From the NCBI GenBank assembly GCA_018499905.2, contig JAHBAU020000037.1, positions 1-38,058 on the forward strand: DNA of 38,058 nucleotides, in the 5' to 3' direction. A program made the translations under genes and the position numbers. Positions 23,319 to 32,139 of the stretch are shown piece by piece. Numbering within the stretch: the stretch's first letter is position 1; every line of letters begins with the position of its first letter. Source of the DNA: Candidatus Saccharimonadota bacterium. Its GTDB lineage: Bacteria; Patescibacteriota; Saccharimonadia; Saccharimonadales; AQU-01. A model generated the notes under the pieces. It was not told where the DNA came from, searched no databases, and saw nothing but the letters and a program-made list of their open reading frames with translations.

Positions 23319-23732
23319 CTACTCCTGTATGGCGTAGAATGAAATGGACATTTCCCCACCGACGGTTGCGGTTATGGCGTGAATTACATCCCCGGCTTGC
23401 ACATTCCAAGCAGTAGGGTTTAGCTGAGAATTGCTAGCGGCTAGTGTCGCACCAGCTGGAACCGCAGCGGTTGCATTTAATGCTACAAACACATCCGCTG
23501 GCGTTTTTACCCCATAACTAAATATAGCTATCCACTTATTATGCGCAACCGCAGTTGTTGGATCTGTGGGTGAGCCAATCATACCTAGCGCCCCCAAAGG
23601 GTTAGATGATGGCACGGTGACTGTGGCCTCCGTTGCAGCTGCAAAGGTAACTGTGTAGTTGTCTTTGCAAGCTTGCAACGCAAAGCCGTTTACGCCTCTG
23701 GTTGTTGGGTTAATGTTGTATGGTACTGGCAT
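23319..23732 (-). CDS. Small virion-associated protein of unknown function
   Basis: A 137-residue beta-rich protein between spike and fibre genes, with a strong AAGGAG ribosome site. It begins MPVPYNINPTTRGVNGFALQ. The pattern of short strands (NYTVTFAAATEATVTVPSS, KWIAIFSYGVKTPADVFVAL, ISFYAIQE) resembles a small capsid- or fibre-decorating domain. I do not recognise a specific family. Position suggests a tail component or fibre connector. Confidence 0.6.
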   Translation of the reverse strand: MPVPYNINPTTRGVNGFALQACKDNYTVTFAAATEATVTVPSSNPLGALGMIGSPTDPTTAVAHNKWIAIFSYGVKTPADVFVALNATAAVPAGATLAASNSQLNPTAWNVQAGDVIHAITATVGGEMSISFYAIQE

Positions 23733-23756
23733 TTAAATTCACTCCTTAAAAAATCT

Positions 23757-25871
23757 TTATTGTCCAAGTCTAGCGTCTGCTGTCCAATGAATGCCGCAAC
23801 TCTCGCCTATTGATGAACCACCGGCAGTAGTGCCGGTAAACTCCACGCCTTTTAGAGATATATTTACCGCAGCAGTTGCAGACCAGTCCGCAGGGGATGC
23901 CGAGGTATTTCTAATTTGTGCGTTATTACTAACAGGATTGTACGAAACAATCGTGGGGGTTGCATACATTGCTACTGGAAAAGAAACATAAGGCCCGAGC
24001 GATTGTGCGCTTGATGCAGGGGATGTTTGCGCCGCGATTTCAAAAGCGGTGCCCACTTGGGTCGCTGGCTTGGTTTGTGGCAAAAATGACTTTTGATAAT
24101 AATAGTAACAGTCATCGGCTACGCTATTGATACTTTTGGGCGCGGGCCTGGTTGCAATATCCCCTGGCACCAATGATACAGATTGGAAGCTGATGCTTTT
24201 AGTGTTAGCGATAGAGCCAGTACCCACCACAATGGCAAAGAACGTGGCGTTATAAATATCTGAGTCCCCCTCCATATCCCAGCCAAAAGCTGAATAGTCA
24301 GCAAAATCGCTATTGGCCGACATGGTTAGCTCCGCGCCGTTATCGCCCGCCCCAGTACCCAAGCCCCCGCGAGGCACAGGCACCCATGTGCCGTTTTGCG
24401 TAGTGGGGTAACCATCAGCATCTAGGGTTAACACGATTGAGTTGTTAGAGCCAATTGTAGAGGGAAGAGATACATCGGTGGTATACCACAGCGACACGGT
24501 TAACGTTAGCGCCGTTACCGAGCTAGTTTTGGCGTACACATTTACCGCTAAGCGATTTTGTAATATTTCTCTAGCAATAGTTGCTGGCTGGTATTGCACA
24601 ATAGCTAGCTGAGTATCTGTTGCCGCAGTTAAAACTAAGGCCCCACTAGTTGCGCGACTGGTCGTGAAAGCACTGTTGGCTGTTTGGAACACTATAGTTT
24701 GGTCCCAGACATAGGCCGACTTATTGGCACCAATTGCAAAGGCGGTAACAGTTGAGGTTAAAAACTGCGCTGGGTTTAACGGAAAGTCCCAGGCGGTTAA
24801 AAAACTATTAATGGGTTTTTCTGCCAATAAAGGTTTGTAGTGATTAAATAAATGGTCAACTTGACGATTAACCGGCTCTTGAATAAAAGCAATTCCGGTA
24901 GTGTTAGTCTCTAGCCCCACTACCTGCACGCTGCTGACGATAGATGTGCCGGAGGTTGGCAAGTTAATAACTATATCTACATAACCTAAGTCCGCAGTGG
25001 CAGTATTAGCCGAAGCCGGTAATTGCACAGTGCCGCTAAAGCCTACATATTCTGCCGAAGCATTCGCCGCCGTTAATAAAGTCGTTACGGCCCCAACATT
25101 TGGCTCATATGTAACGGTCACCGTAGTGGTTGGGCCAGTTAAAATATATGTTGCCACATAGCCGTTAACCGCGTCAGGTTTTGGCGACCAAATTCCTGGG
25201 TTATGGCTTAATCTCTGCACCAATTGCAACGCAGAGATGCTGCCGGTTACCACAAAAGTCATTGTGTATGGTGGATTGGTGGGGTAGTTAAGGTCGCCTC
25301 GGATTGCATTACGATTGACGGTTATAGTGCCCGCGCCAGTATAAGTAGCAACCAAATCCCAGCCTGGGGCGATTGCAAAAGCAGTAGTGCCGGAGCCGGA
25401 AACAGCTAAACTTAAACCTAAATCCGCATCAAAGTTAATATCCACAAACTGGGGATTAGTTAACAGGTTCTCGGAAATGCCGTTTTCACTAGCTACCTGT
25501 TCAGCTAAGGTGTCAGGCCAGCCTTCGCGAGTGAATTGTTGCACCCCCAGGCTGTTAAATACCGCCACGTAATACAGCTCCACATTACCTTCATCGTCAA
25601 ACGGATAATAGTAGAGGGCCACATTGTTACCGTTGGCATCCTGCACCGTGCCCACCGAACTTAGGGTCACCGGGTTAGGCAGCGCCACATACGTATACAC
25701 TGGATTGCCCGAGGAATCAGTGGAGCTTGTCTGCTTGCTGTAAACTAGTTTTGGCGCTGTGCGGTCTGAATCTTTCCAGAACTGTACATAACCGCCAGAC
25801 AGCGGCGTGCCATCATCCTTGGATACAAAATACTGCTCTAAATCTACCGAGGTTATGTAAGATGTGGTCAT
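23757..25871 (-). CDS. Tail spike or fibre with N-terminal virion-binding domain
   Basis: A 704-residue protein. Residues 1-120 (ISVDLE-like start, DDGTPLSGGYVQFWKDSD, LPNPVTLSSVGTVQDANGNN, GVQQFTREGWPDT) recall the layout of the P22 tailspike head-binding domain. Two jelly-roll-like domains follow (ENLLTNPQFVDINFDADLG; FLTAWDFPLNPAQF). From about residue 575 it carries the C-terminal domain shared with the adhesin triplet (CYYYYQKSF, VSNNAQIRN). No pectate-lyase-like coil is obvious, so enzymatic activity is not claimed. The ATG has an AGGGG site; both lie in the loop of a 12-bp stem (25845-25909). Confidence 0.8.
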   Translation of the reverse strand: MTTSYITSVDLEQYFVSKDDGTPLSGGYVQFWKDSDRTAPKLVYSKQTSSTDSSGNPVYTYVALPNPVTLSSVGTVQDANGNNVALYYYPFDDEGNVELYYVAVFNSLGVQQFTREGWPDTLAEQVASENGISENLLTNPQFVDINFDADLGLSLAVSGSGTTAFAIAPGWDLVATYTGAGTITVNRNAIRGDLNYPTNPPYTMTFVVTGSISALQLVQRLSHNPGIWSPKPDAVNGYVATYILTGPTTTVTVTYEPNVGAVTTLLTAANASAEYVGFSGTVQLPASANTATADLGYVDIVINLPTSGTSIVSSVQVVGLETNTTGIAFIQEPVNRQVDHLFNHYKPLLAEKPINSFLTAWDFPLNPAQFLTSTVTAFAIGANKSAYVWDQTIVFQTANSAFTTSRATSGALVLTAATDTQLAIVQYQPATIAREILQNRLAVNVYAKTSSVTALTLTVSLWYTTDVSLPSTIGSNNSIVLTLDADGYPTTQNGTWVPVPRGGLGTGAGDNGAELTMSANSDFADYSAFGWDMEGDSDIYNATFFAIVVGTGSIANTKSISFQSVSLVPGDIATRPAPKSINSVADDCYYYYQKSFLPQTKPATQVGTAFEIAAQTSPASSAQSLGPYVSFPVAMYATPTIVSYNPVSNNAQIRNTSASPADWSATAAVNISLKGVEFTGTTAGGSSIGESCGIHWTADARLGQ

Positions 25872-25909
25872 TTTTTGCCCCTGAAATAGTTGACAAGATA
25901 ACCTCGGTA
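25845..25909. promoter_or_regulatory. 12-bp perfect inverted repeat around the spike start
   Basis: TACCGAGGTTAT (25845-25856) and ATAACCTCGGTA (25898-25909) are exact complements 41 bases apart. In the leftward messenger the stem would hold the ribosome site and ATG of the spike gene in its loop. In DNA the right arm lies between the -35 and -10 boxes of a rightward promoter (25890-25918), so it could also be an operator. Confidence 0.7.
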
Positions 25910-25918
25910 TGCGATAGT
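25890..25918 (+). promoter_or_regulatory. Rightward promoter inside the leftward late region
   Basis: TTGACA (25890-25895), a 17-bp spacer and GATAGT (25913-25918). It points at the 24-residue membrane-peptide gene at 25949. GTCTATA, a piece of the shared 13-mer, follows at 25922-25928. Confidence 0.5.
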
Positions 25919-25948
25919 GAGGTCTATAACTTTAATAAGAGGTGAAGC

Positions 25949-26023
25949 ATGCTTACTAATATTATCGGCTGCCTGCTTGGATGGGGGCTTGGGATGCTTG
26001 TTTGCCTGTATTTTGACGTATAA
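25949..26023 (+). CDS. 24-residue membrane peptide on the opposite strand
   Basis: ATG at 25949, TAA at 26021-26023. AGAGGTG lies just upstream. The peptide begins MLTNIIGCLLGWGLGMLVCL and ends YFDV. It is almost entirely one hydrophobic segment with two Cys and a Gly-rich face. It fills the gap between the 766-residue ejection gene and the spike gene, against the direction of all neighbours, and has its own promoter. A larger overlapping frame (25917-26102) runs into the antisense of the ejection gene and is less likely. Function unknown. Confidence 0.5.
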   Translation: MLTNIIGCLLGWGLGMLVCLYFDV

Positions 26024-26032
26024 TTGTCTCAT

Positions 26033-28333
26033 TTATCTTCCCTCTTCCGAAGCGGCTGTTTCTGCAATAGCAAAATCTTTCGCAGCTTGCTTCAATATTT
26101 GAGTAAACTCAGCATCTGAAATAGGCCGAGATTTTTTAGTCTGATTTTTTTCCATTCTATCCAAAACAGCCCGTCTAAACTCAGGCGATGTATAAAGCTT
26201 AGCCAACCGAGTGTTGTTTGCTTTAGAGATTGCCTTGCCCGCAACTGTGCCAGCCGCTCCACCCAAAAGACCGCCAGGGGGGCCTCCAAGTATGGTGCCT
26301 ATTGAGCCTCCTATTACACCGCCAGGACCAGATCCTTTTACGACCTCCATAAGCTGGGCTATCATGCCTTGGTTTTTAGCCCCTGTTTTAGGATTAAACC
26401 ATTTATTTAGCGCTTCGGCATTCATATTTTTAAGATTGATAAAGTCATGAATAGACTGGCGCATGGCGGCATCAGGAAATAATGCATTTTGCTGTCTCTT
26501 GCCTAATTTATTCCATAAATTTGCCATCTCTGTTGGCTGTAGCACACCGTATTGATCAAATGCTTTTTGCAAATAAGCTGCGCCTAGCAAATGTTTTTGT
26601 TCTTTCGGCAGAACATCTATTATTTTTTCAATTTGCGAAAAATTATCTTTGATTTTACTGGGCTTAATAATATCGTGCACAATGGAATCATAGTCTTTAT
26701 TTTCATCTAAAAATTTACGTACGTCTTTATCTAAAAATCTTGAAAAATCGCTGCGATAATGTTCTTGCGCTTTCTCATAAGTGTCTCGAATCTTTTTAGA
26801 ACCTTTGTTGTTTAATAAATTCTGAATGTCGGCATTGCCAGCTTTCGCTAATCGCTTATAAAGCTTGCCGGTAGCCCTATCAACCGCGCTTTCGCTTTTT
26901 TCCATGCGCAAGCCTTCGGTATACAAATCGTTAAATATGGCCTTAGCATCTGAAATAGATGATGTTTGAACTGTTTCGGTTAAAGGTTTGCCAGATTTAT
27001 CAACAATTTTACCAGGGGTTACATTTTCAGTTTTTTGTAACCCGAGTAATTTGTTGTAACGATTTTTAAACTTGCTATCTGCTTTTAGCATTGGGCTGTT
27101 TTCAATAGATGCTGCATTTTCAGAGGCTATTTCTTTAAAGGAGGGAAGCTCAAGTTTTATACCTTCCGATTCAGCTAGTTTATCTATCGGCTTATATAAT
27201 TCATTTTTAACAAACTCAGACTCTCTCTTGGCCTCTTGTGTTAGCTTCTCAACCAATGGGTTTAAATCAACATTAGTAAGCTTGCCTTGAGCGGTAGCGT
27301 CGCCCACCTGCTCGGCTCTTTGTTGTACTTCTTTTTCCCGTTGACGCATGATTTTGTCAACGACCGTATCTTTTGCTTGCGGGATTATTTCGTTTGATAA
27401 TTTATGCGCAAGCTCTGGTGAGCCTATAACGCTCCCAATATCGGTATGAGTGCCCTCAGCAGCGCGTACATTGCGAGCTAACTCTTCCGGGCTTAATAAG
27501 CCTTCAGCCTGTTTTGCAATTTTACGAGCCTGTGAAAATTTATCCGCAATTGCACCACCAACTTTTGATATGCCGGCGCCAGCTCCTTTTATGCCGCCCT
27601 CTGCTGCTAAGAAAGGTATTAAGTCTTCAGCTATGTTTTTGTTTTCACCCACAGAGTTAATAACTGCTGCAACATAAGGGTTGCCACCGCTTGCTAATAA
27701 TGACGGTATAAACTTGGTAAAGCCTTCCACTAGTTGCGTGCCAGGCGCTTGCTGGTTTGTAGGATTCCAATATTGCTGAGCATTTTTAAATGTTTGAGTA
27801 TCTTGTTCGCTTGGTCTCCAGGCTTTAAGGTCATCGGAAATGGGGATCAACTCTTCAGATGATGTGCGGCCAAAAGCATTACCTATTTTAGATATAAGCG
27901 GATGATTTTGTTCAAACTCAGATTTTTTTTGCTGTTCGCGCTTTTGATGTTCGCGGATATACTCAACCAGGTTGTGTGGCACATTAGCTAAAACCTCGGC
28001 ACCACCTGCTAAACCCTTCATGGCGGCGTTGCCATAGTCAGACGGAGAATTGTTAAATAAATCCATCAAGCCGCCACCTATGGCGCTGGCAGTATCTAAA
28101 ATGCGGCCGGGCGCACGCATCCCAGCATCAACTAATGCGCCGCCAGGTGTTTCATAATCAGTGCTGCCAGGTGAAAATTGCATGGGGTTAACGTTTAATC
28201 CAATCTGCGAATAATATTCTTCATCAGGCATGTCGGCATAATATTTATCTTTTAACGCATCGGCTAATTCTCGGTCGCTCCAGTCTTTATACTGAGGATA
28301 AGCTTTGCGAACTTCGTCTAATGATTCACTCAA
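26033..28333 (-). CDS. Large ejection (internal virion) protein
   Basis: A 766-residue protein in the position of P22 gp16. It has an N-terminal YPQYKDWSDRELADALKDKY motif, long helical and coiled regions (TVVDKIMRQREKEVQQRAEQ, TQEAKRESEFVKNELYKPID) and a Gly/Pro-rich hydrophobic stretch near the C-terminus (GPGGVIGGSIGTILGGPPGG) that could insert into membranes. A helical end follows. The start is a TTG overlapping the previous stop (TTGA), with AAAGGA upstream. It is the likely product ejected first to form the trans-envelope channel; the assignment rests on position and architecture. Confidence 0.7.
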   Translation of the reverse strand: MSESLDEVRKAYPQYKDWSDRELADALKDKYYADMPDEEYYSQIGLNVNPMQFSPGSTDYETPGGALVDAGMRAPGRILDTASAIGGGLMDLFNNSPSDYGNAAMKGLAGGAEVLANVPHNLVEYIREHQKREQQKKSEFEQNHPLISKIGNAFGRTSSEELIPISDDLKAWRPSEQDTQTFKNAQQYWNPTNQQAPGTQLVEGFTKFIPSLLASGGNPYVAAVINSVGENKNIAEDLIPFLAAEGGIKGAGAGISKVGGAIADKFSQARKIAKQAEGLLSPEELARNVRAAEGTHTDIGSVIGSPELAHKLSNEIIPQAKDTVVDKIMRQREKEVQQRAEQVGDATAQGKLTNVDLNPLVEKLTQEAKRESEFVKNELYKPIDKLAESEGIKLELPSFKEIASENAASIENSPMLKADSKFKNRYNKLLGLQKTENVTPGKIVDKSGKPLTETVQTSSISDAKAIFNDLYTEGLRMEKSESAVDRATGKLYKRLAKAGNADIQNLLNNKGSKKIRDTYEKAQEHYRSDFSRFLDKDVRKFLDENKDYDSIVHDIIKPSKIKDNFSQIEKIIDVLPKEQKHLLGAAYLQKAFDQYGVLQPTEMANLWNKLGKRQQNALFPDAAMRQSIHDFINLKNMNAEALNKWFNPKTGAKNQGMIAQLMEVVKGSGPGGVIGGSIGTILGGPPGGLLGGAAGTVAGKAISKANNTRLAKLYTSPEFRRAVLDRMEKNQTKKSRPISDAEFTQILKQAAKDFAIAETAASEEGR

Positions 28334-29409
28334 TCTTTTTTCCTTTTGCTTAAGCCTAGCGGATTATCTTGAGTAACATTGGCTTGCTGTGAAATTATTT
28401 TAGAAAAATCTTGTGGTCCGAGCTGTGCCGCTTGAGAGCCAGAATTATATGCCTGCGGATTTTTTAATGCTTGGGTAAATGTGTCGATTTGTTTCTTGAT
28501 AGTGTCGCGTGATTTTTGAATCATGCGTTTAGCAGCTTCCGGGCTTTTAGTTAAAGATGTAGCATTTACCATCTCATAAATAGCGTTGGCAGCATCAGGG
28601 GTAATAGAGTCACCAAAGAATTGACGTAACTCTTTAGCCTCTAACTGCACAGCTTGCAATGCCTCTAAGTACTGTAAATATTCTTCACTTGGTTTTCCCA
28701 TCAAATCTTTAGCTTTTTCAGACGCCAATTTAGCGCCGCCTTTCAATCCCGAATAGCGAGTTAGCGCATCTAAATTTGATGAATCAATAGATTTTAATAA
28801 ATTTTGTCCACGTAACGCCGTGGTTCTGGTTGCAGAATCAGTACTTTGTTTTTGTATTTGTAAATCATAACGATTTAATAATTGCGCCTGTTCTTCAGGG
28901 GTTAGAGGTATCTCGCCATTAGAGCCAGGCAAATATCCTTCCTCGGCTTGCTGTCTTTCGGTGTATAGCTTGCCTAAACCGGACGGGGCAAATCTGCTGC
29001 CACCCTGTGCTTTAATCACGCGGTCGTATTCGGCAATTAGCGGGCTGTTTGGATCTTTAGCTGCCAAGTCGGCACGCTCTTGCACTAGCTTGCCAAGACC
29101 GCTAGGTGCAAACGTGCGCCCTGCTGCTTGGTCCTTATAATGTTGAATCTGCGCCTCGGTTAATTGTGGATAGTATTGATTAACCAAGTTTTGATGCGCA
29201 ATATCCGCCTCAGCTTTCGGGGCATAATACTGGTTTTGCAGTTCTGATAAACGATTAGCTAGCTGCATTTTACGCTGCTCATCATCCATGCGCGCAGGCT
29301 CTTTGGCAATTTTATAACCTTTGAGAATGTTAGAGAAAAAGTTCTCAATATTTGAGTAATCATTTTGTCGCTGAGGTATCCTGGTAAAGTCAGTAAATTG
29401 TATTGGCAT
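28330..29409 (-). CDS. Ejection protein (gp20-like position)
   Basis: A 359-residue, mostly helical protein. The N-terminal half is rich in charged helices (ENFFSNILKGYKIAKEPARM, RKMQLANRLSELQNQYYAPK, EADIAHQNLVNQYYPQLTEA). Two similar segments, APSGLGKLVQERADLAAKDP and APSGLGKLYTERQQAEEG, form an internal repeat. The C-terminal half contains ALTRYSGLKGGAKLASEKAK and DTIKKQIDTFTQALKNP. It is co-transcribed between two other ejection candidates. A GGAGATAG ribosome site precedes the ATG. Confidence 0.65.
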   Translation of the reverse strand: MPIQFTDFTRIPQRQNDYSNIENFFSNILKGYKIAKEPARMDDEQRKMQLANRLSELQNQYYAPKAEADIAHQNLVNQYYPQLTEAQIQHYKDQAAGRTFAPSGLGKLVQERADLAAKDPNSPLIAEYDRVIKAQGGSRFAPSGLGKLYTERQQAEEGYLPGSNGEIPLTPEEQAQLLNRYDLQIQKQSTDSATRTTALRGQNLLKSIDSSNLDALTRYSGLKGGAKLASEKAKDLMGKPSEEYLQYLEALQAVQLEAKELRQFFGDSITPDAANAIYEMVNATSLTKSPEAAKRMIQKSRDTIKKQIDTFTQALKNPQAYNSGSQAAQLGPQDFSKIISQQANVTQDNPLGLSKRKKD

Positions 29410-29412
29410 ATA

Positions 29413-30135
29413 CTATCTCCACGCCGAACCAGGCACGGTTTTACCGCCGCCAAAACCGCCAAATCCACCGCCACCACCAAAGCCCATGCCTTGCGCGCCC
29501 AAGCCTAGCAGCGAACTAAACAAAGCATTGCGACGCCCATTGCTGCCCTCAGCTCTTTGATAAGCTAATCCGCCGCGTTGATTCAAACTTCCGCCAATTA
29601 AATCAGCCAATGAGTTTGAAGCCTGGAACCCACGGTCGGCGACATTTTCTTTACCTGCCAATCCGGTGCCATGCACACCCCTAACATTCTCTAGGTATTG
29701 CTGCATATCTTCACCGAGCAGGGCATTAATTAGCTCGCTTTGGTTTTGTACATCAAAGTTAGTGCCACGAAAACCACCGGCTGCTGCGGTGTTGGATGCT
29801 GCGTCTTGTAATCTTTTTTCTCTAAATTGATAGCCTTGCGAGGGCTTATAGCTCTCGAGGATTTTATTAATAAAGCCGGTGGGGTCTTGCAGCATCTTGC
29901 CGTATTCAGCATTAGCCATGTCGCCAGCTTCGCGCCCCTGGGTAATGTAGGGGTCAAAATATTGCTTACCAATCCCCGGTATTTGGCTTAAGTATTGGTT
30001 GGCTGCATCTTCAGAATTACGCGAGCCGCCCATTAAACCGCCTATACCTGAGCCTAGAGCGGCACCGGCTGGGCCGCCAAAGAAGCCTCCGGCTATGCCA
30101 CCGGCAACTGGTAATATGTTTCTAAAAAAGCCCAT
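29413..30135 (-). CDS. Ejection protein with glycine zipper (gp7-like position)
   Basis: A 240-residue protein. It opens with a hydrophobic glycine zipper (VAGGIAGGFFGGPAGAALGS, IGGLMGG), followed by a helical domain (YLSQIPGIGKQYFDPYITQG, AEYGKMLQDPTGFINKILES). The C-terminal tail is Gly/Phe-rich (GGGGGFGGFGGG). Similar short proteins beginning with glycine zippers are found as DNA-transfer proteins in P22- and T7-like phages. It is the first gene of the three-gene ejection set. It has an AAGGGG site. Confidence 0.7.
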   Translation of the reverse strand: MGFFRNILPVAGGIAGGFFGGPAGAALGSGIGGLMGGSRNSEDAANQYLSQIPGIGKQYFDPYITQGREAGDMANAEYGKMLQDPTGFINKILESYKPSQGYQFREKRLQDAASNTAAAGGFRGTNFDVQNQSELINALLGEDMQQYLENVRGVHGTGLAGKENVADRGFQASNSLADLIGGSLNQRGGLAYQRAEGSNGRRNALFSSLLGLGAQGMGFGGGGGFGGFGGGKTVPGSAWR

Positions 30136-30144
30136 AATCGCCCC

Positions 30145-30456
30145 TTAAGGATAAGCTGCTGTAGTAAATTGCACTAACACTGTTGGCCCGCTTGCTTGTT
30201 TGCCAACCCAATTAGGTGGCGTAGCATCGGTTACAAACCATATAGTCCCAACTGGCATTAAATCGGCCACCGTAGTAAAGCTGCTGTCATTTGGGTTTAG
30301 AACTGGTGTCACGGTTAAGTCGGTATTAGTAATAGTTGTAACGCTAAAGCCATTTGGGCCTAAATTTTGCCGAATAGTTTGGTTAAATTCTTGATGATAG
30401 TTTTCTTGCGCTATCGCTTCACTGTCAGGATTGGTTATATATGCTGGTAAATCCAT
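30145..30456 (-). CDS. Small virion protein of unknown function
   Basis: A 103-residue protein. An N-terminal helix (DSEAIAQENYHQEFNQTIRQ) is followed by a beta domain (TVTPVLNPNDSSFTTV, VGTIWFVTDATPPNWVG, PTVLVQFTTAAYP). It sits between the gp10-like and ejection genes, where P22 encodes its needle gp26. It is too short and lacks the long coiled coil of a needle. A small fibre-like beta unit attached to the tail is plausible. The ATG overlaps no neighbour but follows the previous stop directly. Confidence 0.6.
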   Translation of the reverse strand: MDLPAYITNPDSEAIAQENYHQEFNQTIRQNLGPNGFSVTTITNTDLTVTPVLNPNDSSFTTVADLMPVGTIWFVTDATPPNWVGKQASGPTVLVQFTTAAYP

Positions 30457-32139
30457 TTAATACGTATCCAATAAACCGTTATTTACTATCAAGCTGCCTT
30501 TGCCCCAGAACCTAAATTTTAACACTAAATCATTGCAGCGGCCTAGATTATTGTAGGTGATTATATTCTGTCTGTTCCCTATCGGGTTTAATAGGCGCGA
30601 CACCGTGTTGCTATAAGTATAGCCGCCGTCTTTTGAGATACTCAAGTCAACTCGTGGCCTGTAAACCAAGGTGGTGGGAATAGCATACGGTAGAGGTGAA
30701 TACGGGGTGATAGGTGAAGTATTCACCTGGGCGACCATAAGCTGCCCACTCTGGCTAATTATATCATCGTTAGATGGGTCGAAATTATCTTCAGTAATTA
30801 AATTATCCGGATAGGCGCTAGCTATTGATAAGCCAGCAACTAATGGATCATCCCCTTGCGCCAATGTAAATACTAGAGAGTTAACTATAAATCTGGCTGA
30901 ATCAGCACGTCTTATATTGTCAGTTATTCTGGTTCTAGGTATTTCATATACCAAAGATGAATCGTATTCTGTGCTGGTTGCTGGGACTACGTTTTCATCG
31001 TATACCGTTATGTCAGTGTTGGTTTCATAAATTGCACCATTTTTTAATGATATAAAATAACTTTTCTGGTTAAAATATGCAGTTTGCCGGGCCGGATGAT
31101 ATGCTTCAAATTGGTCTGTTAGGTGAAAAAATTTCTTTTCGTCAAAGTCATATAAAATAGTTACATTATCTTCTTGATTAAAAAACGTTAGCTGATAAAA
31201 CAAATGCCCGTCTTGGCGATAAAATAGTGCTGTAGATTGTTCTGGGTATTCTAATTGACCAAGCAAATAATCAATACCATCAGTTGAGATAGAGATTGCA
31301 CTTTGTCCGTGATACACCATAATCACTGGCGCATTAGCCTGGTTAACTCCAAGCCATGCAATATATTGGTCGCTAGATGCTATGGTGGATACGCTCAAGC
31401 AGCCAAAGTCTACATTAACTGTAGAGTTGCGGCGATAGTTTTGCGTGCCGCCAATATGCGTATGAATCTCACAAACAGTGGTGCCAAATACTAGAACCTG
31501 GTCTGCTTGCGATGGAATGGCTTTTACTGCAATTGCATAATCGGGCTTGGTTTGCAGGGCTAATTCGGTAGTCTGCGAAATAGTGGTTGGCGATGCATAA
31601 GAATAGGCATACCATTTAGCGCCATTGCCTGTAGTATCTCCATTACCAATTAAAAAAAATGTATCGTGAAAACATACATAATTGGGAATCAAAGTGCTAC
31701 CTAGCGGGCCACCTGTTTGCACAGTTAACACCGGAGGCAGCGAGTGATTAATGATATAAGCATTAACCCCATCAACAATACAAATTTGATTATTTAAGTT
31801 CTCATCCATGAACACTTCGCCTGATTCGGTAGCGAGCGTACCGGAGTATTCGGTAACATTTAAATTTTCATCAATGCGATACACTTTGCTGCTATACACT
31901 GCAATCATGATGTTACCGCGAGTGGATTTAAATAAACCGCGGCCCTGAGCTGGCGCTTGTGCATTAATTGCTTTTTTATATCCGGCAAAACCAACTAGCC
32001 AATCATCTGAAATAAACATGTTTTGTGTATATGAGGATGATATTTTTTTATATCTGCCAAAGGTGCTAGAACCTACAATTTCCACTGGTATTTGCTGGGA
32101 ATTTGGCGTTTGCCGAAAATTAGGTGATGGGTTTTCCAT
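30457..32139 (-). CDS. gp10-like tail accessory / DNA-stabilisation protein
   Basis: A 560-residue protein in the position of P22 gp10, which plugs the tail after packaging. Features: NPSPNFRQTPNSQQIPVEIV, then YTQNMFISDDWLVGFAGYKK (compare the beginning of gp10 proteins), GLFKSTRGNIMIAVYSSKVY, and repeated beta-propeller-like strands (ICIVDGVNAYIIN, YVCFHDTFFLIGNG, HLFYQLTFFNQEDNVTILYD). I use the ATG at 32139, which overlaps the previous stop (TAATG), rather than an upstream GTG at 32154. A WD-like beta structure is inferred from the regular strand pattern. Confidence 0.75.
   Translation of the reverse strand: MENPSPNFRQTPNSQQIPVEIVGSSTFGRYKKISSSYTQNMFISDDWLVGFAGYKKAINAQAPAQGRGLFKSTRGNIMIAVYSSKVYRIDENLNVTEYSGTLATESGEVFMDENLNNQICIVDGVNAYIINHSLPPVLTVQTGGPLGSTLIPNYVCFHDTFFLIGNGDTTGNGAKWYAYSYASPTTISQTTELALQTKPDYAIAVKAIPSQADQVLVFGTTVCEIHTHIGGTQNYRRNSTVNVDFGCLSVSTIASSDQYIAWLGVNQANAPVIMVYHGQSAISISTDGIDYLLGQLEYPEQSTALFYRQDGHLFYQLTFFNQEDNVTILYDFDEKKFFHLTDQFEAYHPARQTAYFNQKSYFISLKNGAIYETNTDITVYDENVVPATSTEYDSSLVYEIPRTRITDNIRRADSARFIVNSLVFTLAQGDDPLVAGLSIASAYPDNLITEDNFDPSNDDIISQSGQLMVAQVNTSPITPYSPLPYAIPTTLVYRPRVDLSISKDGGYTYSNTVSRLLNPIGNRQNIITYNNLGRCNDLVLKFRFWGKGSLIVNNGLLDTY

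Noticed and set aside
25917-26102. 61-residue + strand frame over the 24-residue gene
   Set aside because: It starts at a GTG inside the promoter and runs 70 bases into the antisense of the ejection gene. The shorter frame has the ribosome site.
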